This document shows, one piece after another, positions 53,492 through 62,917 of a stretch of DNA of 64,000 bases. The notes under the pieces were generated by a model. The model had not been told where the DNA came from and ran no database searches. It saw only the letters and a list, made by a program, of their open reading frames with translations. The translations under genes and the position numbers were made by a program. Source of the stretch: Peptostreptococcaceae bacterium (GTDB taxonomy: Bacteria; Bacillota; Clostridia; Peptostreptococcales; Anaerovoracaceae); NCBI GenBank assembly GCA_016650175.1, contig JAENWG010000001.1, positions 1-64,000 of the forward strand. Reading direction: 5' to 3'. How positions within the stretch are numbered: position 1 is the first letter of the stretch; each line of letters begins with the position of its first letter.

Positions 53492-53827
53492 TTATATTGT
53501 AATCATATAGTCATCGCTTTTGATGTACGAAGTTAGTGGTTTGCCCATGTATTTCACATCTACTCCTAATCCTATCATGATATCAGAAGCATTGTATTTG
53601 TCTGCACATGCTTTGCAAGCTTCTATAGTTATACCGCTTTCTATCATTTTTTTAACAAGTTTTTGCATCTCAGTATCTTCTGCAACAAGTTTAGCAGAAC
53701 CACCCCATATCACAATATTTACTTCATCAAACCAGCCGTTTTTCAATGCATTTACTGTATACATTGACAGCATATTAATTACTGTTGCTTTATCAGCCGT
53801 AGTCCATAAAACATTTAATTTTTCCAT
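53492..53827 (-). CDS. DsrE/DsrF-like family protein
   Basis: A 111-residue protein. KLNVLWTTADKATVINMLSMYTVNALKNGWFDEVNIVIWGGSAKLV is the DsrE-fold N-terminus, ITIEACKACADKYN carries the two cysteines, and IGLGVDVKYMGKPLTSYIK completes the fold. Relatives relay sulfur or act in redox chemistry; the specific role is unknown. GAGGAAG precedes the ATG. Its stop lies four bases from the right end of the ISL3 remnant, so the element may have removed a downstream terminator. Confidence 0.85.
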   Translation of the reverse strand: MEKLNVLWTTADKATVINMLSMYTVNALKNGWFDEVNIVIWGGSAKLVAEDTEMQKLVKKMIESGITIEACKACADKYNASDIMIGLGVDVKYMGKPLTSYIKSDDYMITI

Positions 53828-53894
53828 AACTACTTCCTCTCTTTATTAATTTATATTTTGAACAGTAATATCTTTTTACTTGTTTACACATATT

Positions 53895-53928
53895 ACTAAA
53901 GAGTGCAATTATATAATTGCACTCTTTG
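53895..53928. terminator. Bidirectional terminator-like hairpin
   Basis: AAAGAGTGCAATT, a loop of four bases and AATTGCACTCTTT form a long perfect stem. A TTTTTT run lies on the plus-strand side and a short T-run on the minus side. It overlaps the end of the NAD(P)H oxidoreductase gene. Confidence 0.65.
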
Positions 53929-54460
53929 TTTTTTCTAATATTTCTTTTACGTCTCTTCCGATAATATCTAAACCTTCAGCTTGGTACTGCTCAAACTCTT
54001 TTATTCCGAAAAATTCAGATACACCTTTGATGTAATCACCTGAATAATTGTTTTCACCGATAAACCCTCCTGACGTAGTAATAAAAACAAGTTCTTCAGC
54101 TTTGCATAGACCCACCTGTTTATTACCCTCATATATAAAGGTTATACCACGCACAAAAGTTCTCTCCAAAAAAGCTTTAAGTACAGCAGGATATGACAAA
54201 TCCCAATAAGGCGCTGCAATAATTATTTCATCTGCTTTTGCCATTTTTTTTGCATAATCGAATATATGATCAGAGAAATCTCCGGTTTCTTCAAGTATAT
54301 TTCTCTTATCTAACTCATCAACATCAAGTCCACTTAACTTGCCATCTGAAATATCAATTGTTTCGTAATCTCCACTTGTGTGCATAAGATAATATTCTGC
54401 CAGTTCTTTAGTCCTTGAACCTTCTCCTACGTGTACACATGCGTTTATATACAGTCTCAT
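53909..54460 (-). CDS. Flavodoxin-fold NAD(P)H-dependent oxidoreductase
   Basis: A 183-residue protein of the NADPH:quinone/azoreductase group. MRLYINACVHVGEGSRTKELAEYYL binds the FMN phosphate, AAPYWDLSYPAVLKAFLERTFVRGITF is the dimer/active-site block, and VFITTSGGFIGENNYSGDYIKG closes the flavin site. It likely reduces quinones or azo/nitro compounds with two electrons. The ATG at 54460 overlaps the ridA stop (ATGA); the track's start at 54523 would lie deep within ridA and is rejected. Confidence 0.88.
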   Translation of the reverse strand: MRLYINACVHVGEGSRTKELAEYYLMHTSGDYETIDISDGKLSGLDVDELDKRNILEETGDFSDHIFDYAKKMAKADEIIIAAPYWDLSYPAVLKAFLERTFVRGITFIYEGNKQVGLCKAEELVFITTSGGFIGENNYSGDYIKGVSEFFGIKEFEQYQAEGLDIIGRDVKEILEKTKSAII

Positions 54461-54828
54461 TTTACCGCTATAGCTTCTATCTCGCACAAAGCACCCTTTG
54501 GTACATTTCCTACTTCTACGCAAGAGCGTGCAGGATATGGCTCTTCAAAGAATGATGCATATACTTCATTAACTGCTCCAAAATCATTGATATCTTGTAA
54601 GAAAATTACTGTTTTAACTACTTTGCTCATGTCACTTCCTGCGGCTTCTACTATTGCTTTGACATTTTTAAGCGATTGCTCTGCTTGCTCAGCTGCACTT
54701 TCAGGCATTTCTCCAGTTGCTGGATCAATCGGTAGTTGACCTGATGTAAATATCATGTTACCTAAATCTAACCCCTGTGAATATGCTCCTATAGCTTGTG
54801 GAGCTTTTTCTGTTACTACTGCTTTCAT
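54457..54828 (-). CDS. ridA: RidA family enamine/imine deaminase
   Basis: Hydrolyses reactive enamines released by PLP enzymes such as threonine dehydratase. The 123-residue sequence has APQAIGAYSQGLDLGNMIFTSGQLPIDPATGEMP and the catalytic arginine in YPARSCVEVGNVPKGALCEIEAIA. GGAGG precedes the ATG. It is overlapped by the oxidoreductase gene downstream and would help an amino-acid-degrading organism. Confidence 0.95.
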   Translation of the reverse strand: MKAVVTEKAPQAIGAYSQGLDLGNMIFTSGQLPIDPATGEMPESAAEQAEQSLKNVKAIVEAAGSDMSKVVKTVIFLQDINDFGAVNEVYASFFEEPYPARSCVEVGNVPKGALCEIEAIAVK

Positions 54829-54849
54829 GTTCGTACCCTCCTTATATTA

Positions 54850-55398
54850 TCACTTTAATTTATTATTTTTCATCGGAATCTTCCAAACAAGATTACCAAT
54901 AATCCATCCGCTTAATATTCCTACTGCTACGTCTGTAGGATAATGTACTCCTAAATACAGCCTAGAAAACGCTATAAGTATTGCTAGTATTAATACACCA
55001 TAATAAAGTACGGTATATGCGCCTTTAAACTCAAATTTTTTAATTCCCTTCATAACAGCTATTGCTGCTGAAAAAGATGCAGCGGCATGTCCTGACGGAA
55101 AAGAATAATCTGAAGGTGCCGCTATTAATCGTTCTACGCCTTCTACTACTTCATAGGGCCTAGTTCTCATTACTATATTTTTAAGAGCTATGTTATTAAC
55201 TATTAAAGAAGCAATTAGTGCAAGTGTAACCATAATACCAATTGTTCTTGTCTTTTTAAATACCATAAGTATTATTGCTAACACTATCCAAATCCATCCT
55301 GTGTTTCCAAGAAATGTTATAAACTTAAAAATAGGCGTAAGAAAATCATTTACACAAACATTTTGTATCCATACTAGTAGTTCTCCATCAAAACTCAT
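54850..55398 (-). CDS. PAP2 family membrane phosphatase
   Basis: A 182-residue membrane protein with about five hydrophobic helices. The acid phosphatase motifs are KNIVMRTRPY, PSGHAAASFSAA and SRLYLGVHYPTDVAVG. Such enzymes dephosphorylate lipid phosphates, including undecaprenyl pyrophosphate or phosphatidylglycerol phosphate, outside the membrane; the exact substrate is unknown. It overlaps the flavodoxin gene by four bases. Confidence 0.9.
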   Translation of the reverse strand: MSFDGELLVWIQNVCVNDFLTPIFKFITFLGNTGWIWIVLAIILMVFKKTRTIGIMVTLALIASLIVNNIALKNIVMRTRPYEVVEGVERLIAAPSDYSFPSGHAAASFSAAIAVMKGIKKFEFKGAYTVLYYGVLILAILIAFSRLYLGVHYPTDVAVGILSGWIIGNLVWKIPMKNNKLK

Positions 55399-55880
55399 TT
55401 TTGTACCTTCCTGATTTTAACTAGACCTATCCACTCTGAAACCGCATTAGTCGGATCGTTTTTACTTACATCTAGAAAGTCTTTTTCTCCTAGAATTTTA
55501 GAATCTTTTAATATATCTCTAAAATGCTTAAATGTCTTTCCCATCCCACCTTTATGAGTACAGAAAAAGAGAAGTTCTTTACCTTCAAAATCAACATTTC
55601 TGATAACGGTATTAATAGGTGGAACATATGTACTGCACCACACAGGTGTTCCTATATATATTCTATCATAATTAGTAAGATCAATATCATTAGTTATTCT
55701 AGGTTTAGATTGTCTAAAAACTTGAAATACGCCTTTTATTGCGGCTGAAAATCGGGTATATGGTTTTTCCATTTCAATTTCTATTAAATCTGCATCTGCT
55801 TCTTTAGCTATAAGCTCAGCAACTAACTTAGTGTTCCCAGTTAATGAATAATATATTACAGCTTGTTTTTTATTTTCCAT
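55395..55880 (-). CDS. Flavodoxin family protein
   Basis: A 161-residue flavodoxin-like protein. AVIYYSLTGNTKLVAELIAKEADADLIEI binds FMN phosphate. IYIGTPVWCSTYVPPINTVI and ELLFFCTHKGGMGKTFKHFRDIL form the flavin ring loops. The ATG at 55880 has GGAG eight or more bases upstream and is preferred over the track's start at 55898. A low-potential electron carrier or a small flavin reductase is likely. It is translationally coupled to the PAP2 gene by chance or operon economy. Confidence 0.88.
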   Translation of the reverse strand: MENKKQAVIYYSLTGNTKLVAELIAKEADADLIEIEMEKPYTRFSAAIKGVFQVFRQSKPRITNDIDLTNYDRIYIGTPVWCSTYVPPINTVIRNVDFEGKELLFFCTHKGGMGKTFKHFRDILKDSKILGEKDFLDVSKNDPTNAVSEWIGLVKIRKVQK

Positions 55881-55939
55881 AGCATTTCTCCATTTCAATT
55901 ATATAACTAGATAATATACGATGGTGCTTTTTATTTCAA

Positions 55940-55974
55940 GTTAAAAGAGAATATATTATTAAAATATATTCTCT
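55940..55974 (-). terminator. Terminator of the M20 peptidase operon
   Basis: On the minus strand AGAGAATATAT, a seven-base loop and ATATATTCTCT followed by TTTTAAC, just after the stop at 55983. Confidence 0.75.
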
Positions 55975-55982
55975 AAGGTATC

Positions 55983-57146
55983 TTAACAATATTTAATTAT
56001 TGCTTCTCTGTATATAGTTGCTGCTCTCATAATATGCTCAGTTGGCATGTATTCACTGTCTGAATGACAGCATTCAATCAACCCTGGACCAATTACTACA
56101 GTTGGAATATTTCCATAGCTGTATAGCAGCCCTCCATCTGTCCATGCAGGGAAAAACGTAAGTTTAGAATCAGGACTAATTTCTTTTAGTCTTTTAACTA
56201 ATTCATGATCTTTGTCTATTTCCATCGGCATATGTACATAACCAGGTTTCATTACGCTTACATCTAAAACTTTCATTTCACAATGAAAATCTTCATCTTC
56301 TTTACTAAGTTTATTAATTAAGTCTTTGAATTCATTCTCAACATCCTCATAACTTTCATAAGGTAAAAATCTTCTATCTACTAGCAATATACATTCACCT
56401 GCTACCGTTGATAATTGTGTTCCACCTTGGATTACTCCATAATTAAGTGTAGCTTTATCTAGCAGTTCATGCTTCTTTGCATTAACAAAAGGAATTAAAT
56501 CATCTTCAAGATGATTTATGAATTTCACTGCCTTTTGTATAGCATTAATTCCTTTATCCTGGCTTCCTCCATGAACTGTCTTCCCTATGAATTTAAATTC
56601 ATACCATTCAAGCCCTCTGTGGCCTAAACATATATCTAGATCCGTTGGTTCTCCAATTATTGCTGCATCTACTTTTATATCACTTTTAAGAAGTTCAATT
56701 GCTCCAATGCTATTCATTTCTTCGTCACAAACTCCTGCAAACATTACTTTTCCTTTAAATTGGGTTCCACTCCTTTTTAAATCTATCATAGCTGCCATCA
56801 TGCAAGCTACAGGACCTTTCATATCAGATGTACCTCTTCCATATAGTTTATCACCTACGACTACTGGTTTTAGCGCATCTTTCATGTTATATGGTTCAAC
56901 TGTGTCCATATGTCCACATAGAAGTAATGTTTTACCTTTTGTTTCGCTTTCAAGTTCAGCATAAACATTGCATCTACCATCTTCTACTTCAACGAGCTCA
57001 CATTTAATACCTTCTTTGTCAAAAATACTCTTTATATAAATAGCTACGCCTGTTTCTTGTTTTTCGATACCTGGATATGAAGGAATACTTACCATATCCA
57101 TTATCCATGCTAAAATTTCTTCGTATTTTATGTTATTCATCTTCAT
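55983..57146 (-). CDS. M20 family metallopeptidase (ArgE/DapE type)
   Basis: A di-metal hydrolase of about 387 residues. LLLCGHMDTVEPYN, YGRGTSDMKGPVACMMA and FAGVCDEEMNSIGAIELL carry the metal ligands and catalytic glutamate. A lid/dimer domain has HGGSQDKGINAIQKA, and the C-terminal histidine is in ECCHSDSEYMPTEH. Substrates of this group include N-acyl amino acids, succinyl-diaminopimelate and small peptides. The specific one is not clear. AGAGG upstream fits ATG 57146 or 57140. It overlaps the small membrane protein gene. Confidence 0.88.
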   Translation of the reverse strand: MKMNNIKYEEILAWIMDMVSIPSYPGIEKQETGVAIYIKSIFDKEGIKCELVEVEDGRCNVYAELESETKGKTLLLCGHMDTVEPYNMKDALKPVVVGDKLYGRGTSDMKGPVACMMAAMIDLKRSGTQFKGKVMFAGVCDEEMNSIGAIELLKSDIKVDAAIIGEPTDLDICLGHRGLEWYEFKFIGKTVHGGSQDKGINAIQKAVKFINHLEDDLIPFVNAKKHELLDKATLNYGVIQGGTQLSTVAGECILLVDRRFLPYESYEDVENEFKDLINKLSKEDEDFHCEMKVLDVSVMKPGYVHMPMEIDKDHELVKRLKEISPDSKLTFFPAWTDGGLLYSYGNIPTVVIGPGLIECCHSDSEYMPTEHIMRAATIYREAIIKYC

Positions 57147-57405
57147 TTTCCTCTCGTGTTTCTTCATGCTTTTTTGGAAAAACTTTAATAAAAATTATAC
57201 TCATAACTAAATAGATTGAAGAAAAGCCTAAAGTCAGTAATAGGACAAATCCAAACATGGTTAATTTTTCCATGATAAATCCTGCTATCACTAGCGTTAT
57301 TGCAAAAGCAATAACTGCGGGTCTTTTATCTTTTTCCTTAGAATACAAGTAAATACTAATGATAAAGCCTGCTATTATAGGTGCAAATATTATTAAATAG
57401 TACAT
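57133..57405 (-). CDS. Small three-helix membrane protein (90 aa)
   Basis: Three hydrophobic segments: YLIIFAPIIAGFIISIYLY, AVIAFAITLVIAGFIMEKL and FGFVLLLTLGFSSIYLVMSIIFI. The charged tail ends EETREENEDE. It overlaps the AbgB-type gene by 13 bases and the M20 peptidase gene, placing it firmly in the operon. It might be an accessory of the YfcC-type carrier or simply a co-transcribed membrane protein. No family was recognised. Confidence 0.75.
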   Translation of the reverse strand: MYYLIIFAPIIAGFIISIYLYSKEKDKRPAVIAFAITLVIAGFIMEKLTMFGFVLLLTLGFSSIYLVMSIIFIKVFPKKHEETREENEDE

Positions 57406-58580
57406 TTAGTTATTCCCTCAAATTCTTTTCTAATTTGTTTTAACTTTTCTAAATCGCTAAAAATCTTTATAACCTGTAAAGCTATAATTGACGCTCCCTT
57501 TTCAACAGCCTTATGACCTTCTTCAGCGGATACTATGGCAGCCATTTCTCTCGTATGCACTGCAATAGGTGGATTTGCTATCTTTAGGAGTGGCTGAAAT
57601 GATGGACATTTAAAACTTACGTTTCCCACATCTGAAGATCCCCATACCTGGTTAGGATCACCTGTGACCTCAATGTTTAATTCGTCAAATACTTCATATA
57701 GGGAATCTATCCCAGTTTTCACTCTAAGCATATTGTCAAAGGGACTAGCTGTAATTTCTTTGCTATATGTTGTTTGGGTAGCTATGGCTGCACCTTTTGC
57801 ACAATCATCAACCATTACTTTTACCTTGTCTAAATATCTTCTATCTAACGCTCTTATATATATTTCGGCTGAACATTCTTCAGGCACTATGTTTGGTGCA
57901 TCTCCCGGATTAACAATTATACCGTGCATTCTAACATCAGGCTTTACATGTTGTCTTAACATGTCTATACCATGAAACATAAGCTGTACACCGTTAAATG
58001 CATTCTTGCCTTCCCATGGAGCTGCTGCTGCATGCGCAGGTTTTCCTTTAAATGTATATATGTACGAATCCATTGCTAACATATTAACTACAGGCACACT
58101 TTGGTTATCTATATGAACCATCATAGCCATTTCGTAATCATCAAATATACCCCTATCAGCCATTTCACACTTTGTGCCCACAGTTTCTTCAGCAGGTGTG
58201 CCTATCACATGTATATCTGCGTCCAACTCATCTTGACACTGAACCAAGCTTATTGCTGCTAGCATACTCATTGCTCCGCTGATACTGTGTCCACAAGCAT
58301 GTCCAATTCCAGGCAATGCATCATACTCAGCCAACAGCGCCACTTTATTCTTATGATTTTGGTTTCCATGTATTGCTTTAAAAGCCGTATCCATTCCAGC
58401 AAATGGATATTCAACCGTAAATCCATGCTTTTCTAATAGCGTAACTGCCTTTTTAGATGACTCATATTCCTTACCCGAAATTTCAGGATGCATACACAGA
58501 TAATCACTATACCCTGTAAGCTCTGTTAAGTTTGCAGTTATTAATGCTTTAGTTTTTTCTTTTAATTCTGAATAGCTCAT
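57393..58580 (-). CDS. M20D amidohydrolase (AbgB/HipO-like)
   Basis: A 395-residue hydrolase. LLAEYDALPGIGHACGHSISGAMSMLAAI, GTPAEETVGTKCEMADRGIF and HAAAAPWEGKNAFNGVQLMFHGIDMLR match AbgB/aminobenzoyl-glutamate-type amidohydrolases, with metal ligands Cys, His, Glu in the expected places. Likely substrates are N-acyl or aryl-acyl amino acids or small peptides. It follows the YfcC-type carrier gene by 66 bases, with a terminator hairpin in the gap, and precedes a membrane protein and a further M20 peptidase. The carrier-amidohydrolase pair recalls AbgT-AbgB arrangements. Confidence 0.9.
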   Translation of the reverse strand: MSYSELKEKTKALITANLTELTGYSDYLCMHPEISGKEYESSKKAVTLLEKHGFTVEYPFAGMDTAFKAIHGNQNHKNKVALLAEYDALPGIGHACGHSISGAMSMLAAISLVQCQDELDADIHVIGTPAEETVGTKCEMADRGIFDDYEMAMMVHIDNQSVPVVNMLAMDSYIYTFKGKPAHAAAAPWEGKNAFNGVQLMFHGIDMLRQHVKPDVRMHGIIVNPGDAPNIVPEECSAEIYIRALDRRYLDKVKVMVDDCAKGAAIATQTTYSKEITASPFDNMLRVKTGIDSLYEVFDELNIEVTGDPNQVWGSSDVGNVSFKCPSFQPLLKIANPPIAVHTREMAAIVSAEEGHKAVEKGASIIALQVIKIFSDLEKLKQIRKEFEGITKCTI

Positions 58581-58596
58581 AATTCACCTCATCATA

Positions 58597-58628
58597 TTAA
58601 AAATGGCCAAACAAAATGCTTGGCCATT
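58597..58628 (-). terminator. Terminator between the YfcC-type carrier and AbgB-type genes
   Basis: On the minus strand AATGGCCAA, an eight- to nine-base loop and TTGGCCATT are followed by TTTAATATG. Partial read-through could link both genes. Confidence 0.85.
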
Positions 58629-58646
58629 AGATGTTTTAATCTTGAC

Positions 58647-60059
58647 TTAAAATGGTCCTAACTGTACTGATTGTGCTACTGCTACAAATATTGCACCAAC
58701 AACATACCATGCACCAATTAAAGGTAATATCCATTTAGCCCATTTATCCCAAGGAATCCTAGCCAAACCAAGACCAGCCATGAAATATCCAGATGTAGGT
58801 GTGAATATATTAGATATTCCATCACCTAACTGATAAGCAATACAAGTAGTTTGTCTAGTTACACCTACCAAGTCTCCAAGTGGAGCTAAGATAGGAATTG
58901 AAACTGCTGCTTGTCCGCTTCCAGAAGGAACTATAAAGTTTAAGAAGCATTGGAATATGTACATACCAACTGCCGATATCATAGAAGGCAAGTTGTTTAG
59001 TACATTTGCCGCTGAATGTAGTATAGTAAATAAAATATTACCATCTGTTAATACTACTAATATTGCTCTTGCAAAACCTACTACCAAAGCTCCTGTTGCG
59101 ATAGCTGCCATTCCTTCTCCAAGGCTTATAGCATATTGATTAAGTCCTAATCCGCCAACAAGTGCACACAATATTGCCATTCCAAAGAATAATCCTGCGA
59201 TTTCATTAATGTACCATCCCCATTTGATTACTCCGATTACTAATAATACCATTGATGCTACAAATATTCCTAAGATAGCTTTTTCTTTAACACCAAATAC
59301 ATGAAGATTATCTAAATCCATATTATCTGTACGATTTAAATCTATATCTCTCATTGGTGATAATTCAGGATTCTTTCTTACTTTAGTAGCATATCTCATT
59401 ACAAACAGAATTCCTAATGTTACCATTACAATATAAATTACTATTCTATATTGTATTCCTGAAAACAAAGGTAATCCTGCTATACCTTGAGCAACGCCGA
59501 TTGTAAACGGATTTAAAAATGCTCCTGCAAAACCAGAACCTGCACCAATAAATACTATCGCTGTACCTGTTAGTGAATCATATCCCATTGCAATACAAAG
59601 CGATACAAATATCGGAATGAACGGTAATGTTTCTTCTGCCATTCCATTAATAGCTCCTAATAGTGAGAACACTATCATTGCTACAGGAATAACCATAATT
59701 TCTTTACCTTTTAATGCTTTTACCATCTTCCCGAGCCCAGCTTCTATGGCACCCGTTTCATTTAGCACTGCAAAAGATCCACCTACGATAAATATAAAGA
59801 ATATGATAAGTGCTGTTTCTTGCATACCTCTTGGAACTGCAGTCAAGAATTGCATTAGATTTACTGGTGTCGAATCCATTGTATGGAAAGTCGCCGCATC
59901 TACCACTTCTCTTCCGCTGTCTAAGGTTACCATGTCATATGTTCCTGCTGGTACTATGTAAGTTAATATACTACAAAATAGTACTACTGCCAGTAAGATG
60001 ATATAAACGTGAGGTACTCTAGATTTTTTCTTTACTACTTCTTGCTCTGTATTACCCAT
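58647..60059 (-). CDS. YfcC family membrane carrier
   Basis: A 470-residue polytopic protein with about 12 hydrophobic segments. A basic N-terminus (VKKKSRVPHVYIILLAVVLFCSILTYIVPAG) is followed by GAINGMAEETLPFIPIFVSLCIAMGYDSLTGTAIV and NFIVPSGSGQAAVSIPILAPLGDLVGVTRQTTCIAYQLGDGISNIFTPTSGYF. These are typical of YfcC proteins, relatives of C4-dicarboxylate and AbgT carriers. Neighbouring amidohydrolases suggest it takes up an N-acyl amino acid or peptide. The ATG has AGGAG about nine bases upstream. It is the first gene of its unit. Confidence 0.9.
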   Translation of the reverse strand: MGNTEQEVVKKKSRVPHVYIILLAVVLFCSILTYIVPAGTYDMVTLDSGREVVDAATFHTMDSTPVNLMQFLTAVPRGMQETALIIFFIFIVGGSFAVLNETGAIEAGLGKMVKALKGKEIMVIPVAMIVFSLLGAINGMAEETLPFIPIFVSLCIAMGYDSLTGTAIVFIGAGSGFAGAFLNPFTIGVAQGIAGLPLFSGIQYRIVIYIVMVTLGILFVMRYATKVRKNPELSPMRDIDLNRTDNMDLDNLHVFGVKEKAILGIFVASMVLLVIGVIKWGWYINEIAGLFFGMAILCALVGGLGLNQYAISLGEGMAAIATGALVVGFARAILVVLTDGNILFTILHSAANVLNNLPSMISAVGMYIFQCFLNFIVPSGSGQAAVSIPILAPLGDLVGVTRQTTCIAYQLGDGISNIFTPTSGYFMAGLGLARIPWDKWAKWILPLIGAWYVVGAIFVAVAQSVQLGPF

Positions 60060-60232
60060 ATAATTCCTCCAATCATTTAAAAAAATAACAGATATAAGTT
60101 TTATGAGTATTTTAACAACTCATAGAATAATTATACACTGTTTCAAATTAAGTGCAAGCTTTTGTTTATTTAAATAACACAAAATCAACACCTTATTTTT
60201 GGAGAAATTACATATATGTTTTATACTTTATA

Positions 60233-61605
60233 TTAAATAGTTTTTATCACTTTGTTAAAGTCTATAAATGATCCAGCATTGCCATTTACTATTTCATTAC
60301 TTATGTAACTTAGCTTCCCGTTAACAATTACGTAATCTACTCCTGTATTTTGAATATCAATATTTTCAAATGTCGGTCCATCGATTATTGTATCCGGATT
60401 AAAGATTGTAATATCAGCATCTGCGCCCACTTTAATTCGACCTTTATCTTCTAAATTTAATCTCTGTGCAGGTTCTAATGTCATCTTTCTAAGCGCATCT
60501 ATTAGTGGCAATGCTTTGTCCTCACGCACATATTTACCCAGAACTCTCGGGAATGTTCCGGCTGCTCTAGGATGACCTTTGCCTTCATGAATGATTGCAT
60601 CACTTGCTATCATTCCGTACTTATTAGTTATGGCTCTTGAAATCTCTTCTTCATTCATGACAAATGCTACCGCTAGCATGTCAGGATAATTTTCTCTAGC
60701 CTCTTTAAAAATCTTTTCAGTACAATATACATTTTTATACGGTTCCTGTGTAAGCAGAATATCCGAATATTCCTTTTTCCAGTTATCAAGACAACCATCA
60801 TCAAAAACTGCGCTACCTAGCAAAGTGCTAAATGCGTGTACGGATAAGTGTCATAATTAAGCTTAGGATTTTTCTCTATTGCCATGTTAATCTCTTCCAA
60901 AGATTCCTTCATCCATCCCATCGCGGAACAACTGCTCAAATGAGATATTTGGAATTTAGGAGTAATTTCTCCAGACAGTTTAATCATTTCCCTAACCGAC
61001 TCAATATCGTTTATACAATCATTTCTATAGTGAGCCGCACCAAGCATTCTTTCATCTTCAAGCACCTCAAGGACATCTCTCATGTCTTCGTAACTGATTC
61101 CGGGATCATATTCAATGCCAAACGATACTCCAAAAGCGCCTTCTGCCAACTCCCTTTTCACAAGCTCACGCAAAACTTTTCTTTGTTCTTTGGTCGCTTC
61201 ATCATACCTTTTAATCCCCAGCTGATACCTAAACTCATTGTATCCAGCTAGCATTATATAGTTAACAGGCGATCCACCTTTTCTTTTTATTACATCTTTA
61301 AACTCTTTTAAATCTTGATATTGTAGTCCACAGTTACCACCTACTGCAGTGGTAACTCCCATTTTAAGCATGAATTCAGAAATACGATAGTTTTCACCTT
61401 CTTTTTTAAACTTCTCCTCATGCATATGTATGTCTATAAATCCTGGAGATATAATTTTTCCTGCTGCATCAATTACTTTGATTGCTTCAAGTTCTTCATC
61501 ACCTAGGCTAACAATTGTCCCTTGCTCTATACCTACATTACCTGATACAAATTCCCCAGTGTTAAAGTCTGTATACTTGCCACCTTTGATTAATAAATCC
61601 AACAT
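60233..61605 (-). pseudogene. N-acyl-D-amino-acid deacylase-like amidohydrolase, frameshifted
   Basis: Two adjoining frames make one protein. The first (start ATG 61605, GGAGGG seven bases upstream) begins MLDLLIKGGKYTDFNTGEFV and has metal ligands GFIDIHMHEEKF. It runs to YDTYPYTHLALC and stops. The second, from 60823, continues with LGSAVFDDGCLDNWKK, ASDAIIHEGKGHPRAAGTFPRVLGKYV and GADADITIF. Inserting one base near 60834 restores YTAFSTLLGSAVF, as in related deacylases. So a single base has been lost, by mutation or sequencing error. The enzyme would release D-amino acids from N-acyl forms. It belongs to the hydrolase cluster. Confidence 0.85.
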
Positions 61606-61675
61606 CTTCTGTCCCTCCATTATCTTGATTATATTAATATGTTTGTTGCGTACTTCTCTAAACCTTTTTATTTCT

Positions 61676-62881
61676 TTACCATCCAACTTCTTTTAAATAT
61701 TCTTTCATAAATTTCAATCCTATTTCTATATCTTCAGTTTTAGTAAATTCCTCTGGCGAATGACTAATACCTTTTACACTCGGTACAAATATCATGTTTG
61801 TATCACAGTACTCCGCAATAATCTGAGCATCGTGCCCAGCACCGCTTGACATAACCAAATATTCGTATCCACCTGATTTAGCAATGTGTTCCATGGTTTC
61901 AATACCTTTTGAACTCATATATATAGGTCGGTCAAAACAGGCAACCTCTACTTCAACTTTAACTATGCCAGATAATTGATTTGCGAGTGCTAATAAGTAT
62001 TCTTCAGCTTCAACTAGCAGCTCATTATTGCTCGATCTAATATCAAATGTCATTGTAACTCTATCTGCAATAATGTTATACTGACCAGGCTCTACTTTAA
62101 TATTTCCTACTGTACATGTCAGCTTATCACAATATTGTTCAGCCCATTCATTTAATTTGGTAATGAATTTTGCGGTAACTGGCATAGGATCTTTTCTTAA
62201 GCTCATAGGCGTTGTACCCGCATGATTCTGTTCTCCAACAAAAGTTACCGTTCCAATAATCAATCCTACTATTGATGTTACAATGCCAATTTTCATGTTG
62301 CTATTTTCTAAGACAGCACCCTGTTCAATATGCAATTCCAAAAATTGATTGATGTTTTTCTTACCTTCTGGCAATTTACCTCTATAATAATCACTTTCTG
62401 TTATAGCCGTTTTAAGCATAATTCCATTTTCATCTTTTTCTTTAAGATTTTCTTCTGTCAACGTACCTGTAATTGCCCTACTTCCAACATAACCTGCTAG
62501 GAACCGACTGGCCTCCTCTTCACACATTGCAACTACTTCCATTGTTTTTTCAGGCTTGCCATATTCTTTTTTTAATGTTGATAATACCTCAATGCCTGAT
62601 AGCACACCTAACGTGCCATCATATTTACCCCCGTTTTTAACAGTGTCCCTATGAGATCCGGTTAACACAATTTCATCAGAGTTACCTTTAATCCTGCCAA
62701 ATAAATTTCCCACTTCATCGTAATATGTTTCAAATCCTTTTTTCTTCATCCACATTTCCAGAAGGATAAGACTTTCTTTATCTTCTTTTGTATATGTAGC
62801 TCTCCAATATTCACCATCTTTAACCGCCGTAAAAGCTAGTTCTTCTAGAGCGTCTAATACCCATTTGCTTTCATTTGTCAT
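61676..62881 (-). CDS. Zn-dependent M20 hydrolase, allantoate/N-carbamoyl amino acid amidohydrolase type
   Basis: A 401-residue AllC/HyuC-like enzyme. LTGSHRDTVKNGGKYDGTLGVLSGIEVL, CEEEASRFLAGYVGSRAITG and LELHIEQGAVLENSNMKIGIVTSIVG are hallmarks, together with FVGEQNHAGTTPMSLRKDP and AGHDAQIIAEYCDTNMIFVPSVKGISHSPEE. It removes carbamoyl or ureido groups from amino acid derivatives. The first metal motif reads SHRD in place of the usual SHLD, leaving the ligands intact. It is followed by the deacylase-like pseudogene. Confidence 0.92.
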   Translation of the reverse strand: MTNESKWVLDALEELAFTAVKDGEYWRATYTKEDKESLILLEMWMKKKGFETYYDEVGNLFGRIKGNSDEIVLTGSHRDTVKNGGKYDGTLGVLSGIEVLSTLKKEYGKPEKTMEVVAMCEEEASRFLAGYVGSRAITGTLTEENLKEKDENGIMLKTAITESDYYRGKLPEGKKNINQFLELHIEQGAVLENSNMKIGIVTSIVGLIIGTVTFVGEQNHAGTTPMSLRKDPMPVTAKFITKLNEWAEQYCDKLTCTVGNIKVEPGQYNIIADRVTMTFDIRSSNNELLVEAEEYLLALANQLSGIVKVEVEVACFDRPIYMSSKGIETMEHIAKSGGYEYLVMSSGAGHDAQIIAEYCDTNMIFVPSVKGISHSPEEFTKTEDIEIGLKFMKEYLKEVGW

Positions 62882-62917
62882 GCGATAATCCTTTCTTCAA
62901 TTGCTTATCTTTGTTTA

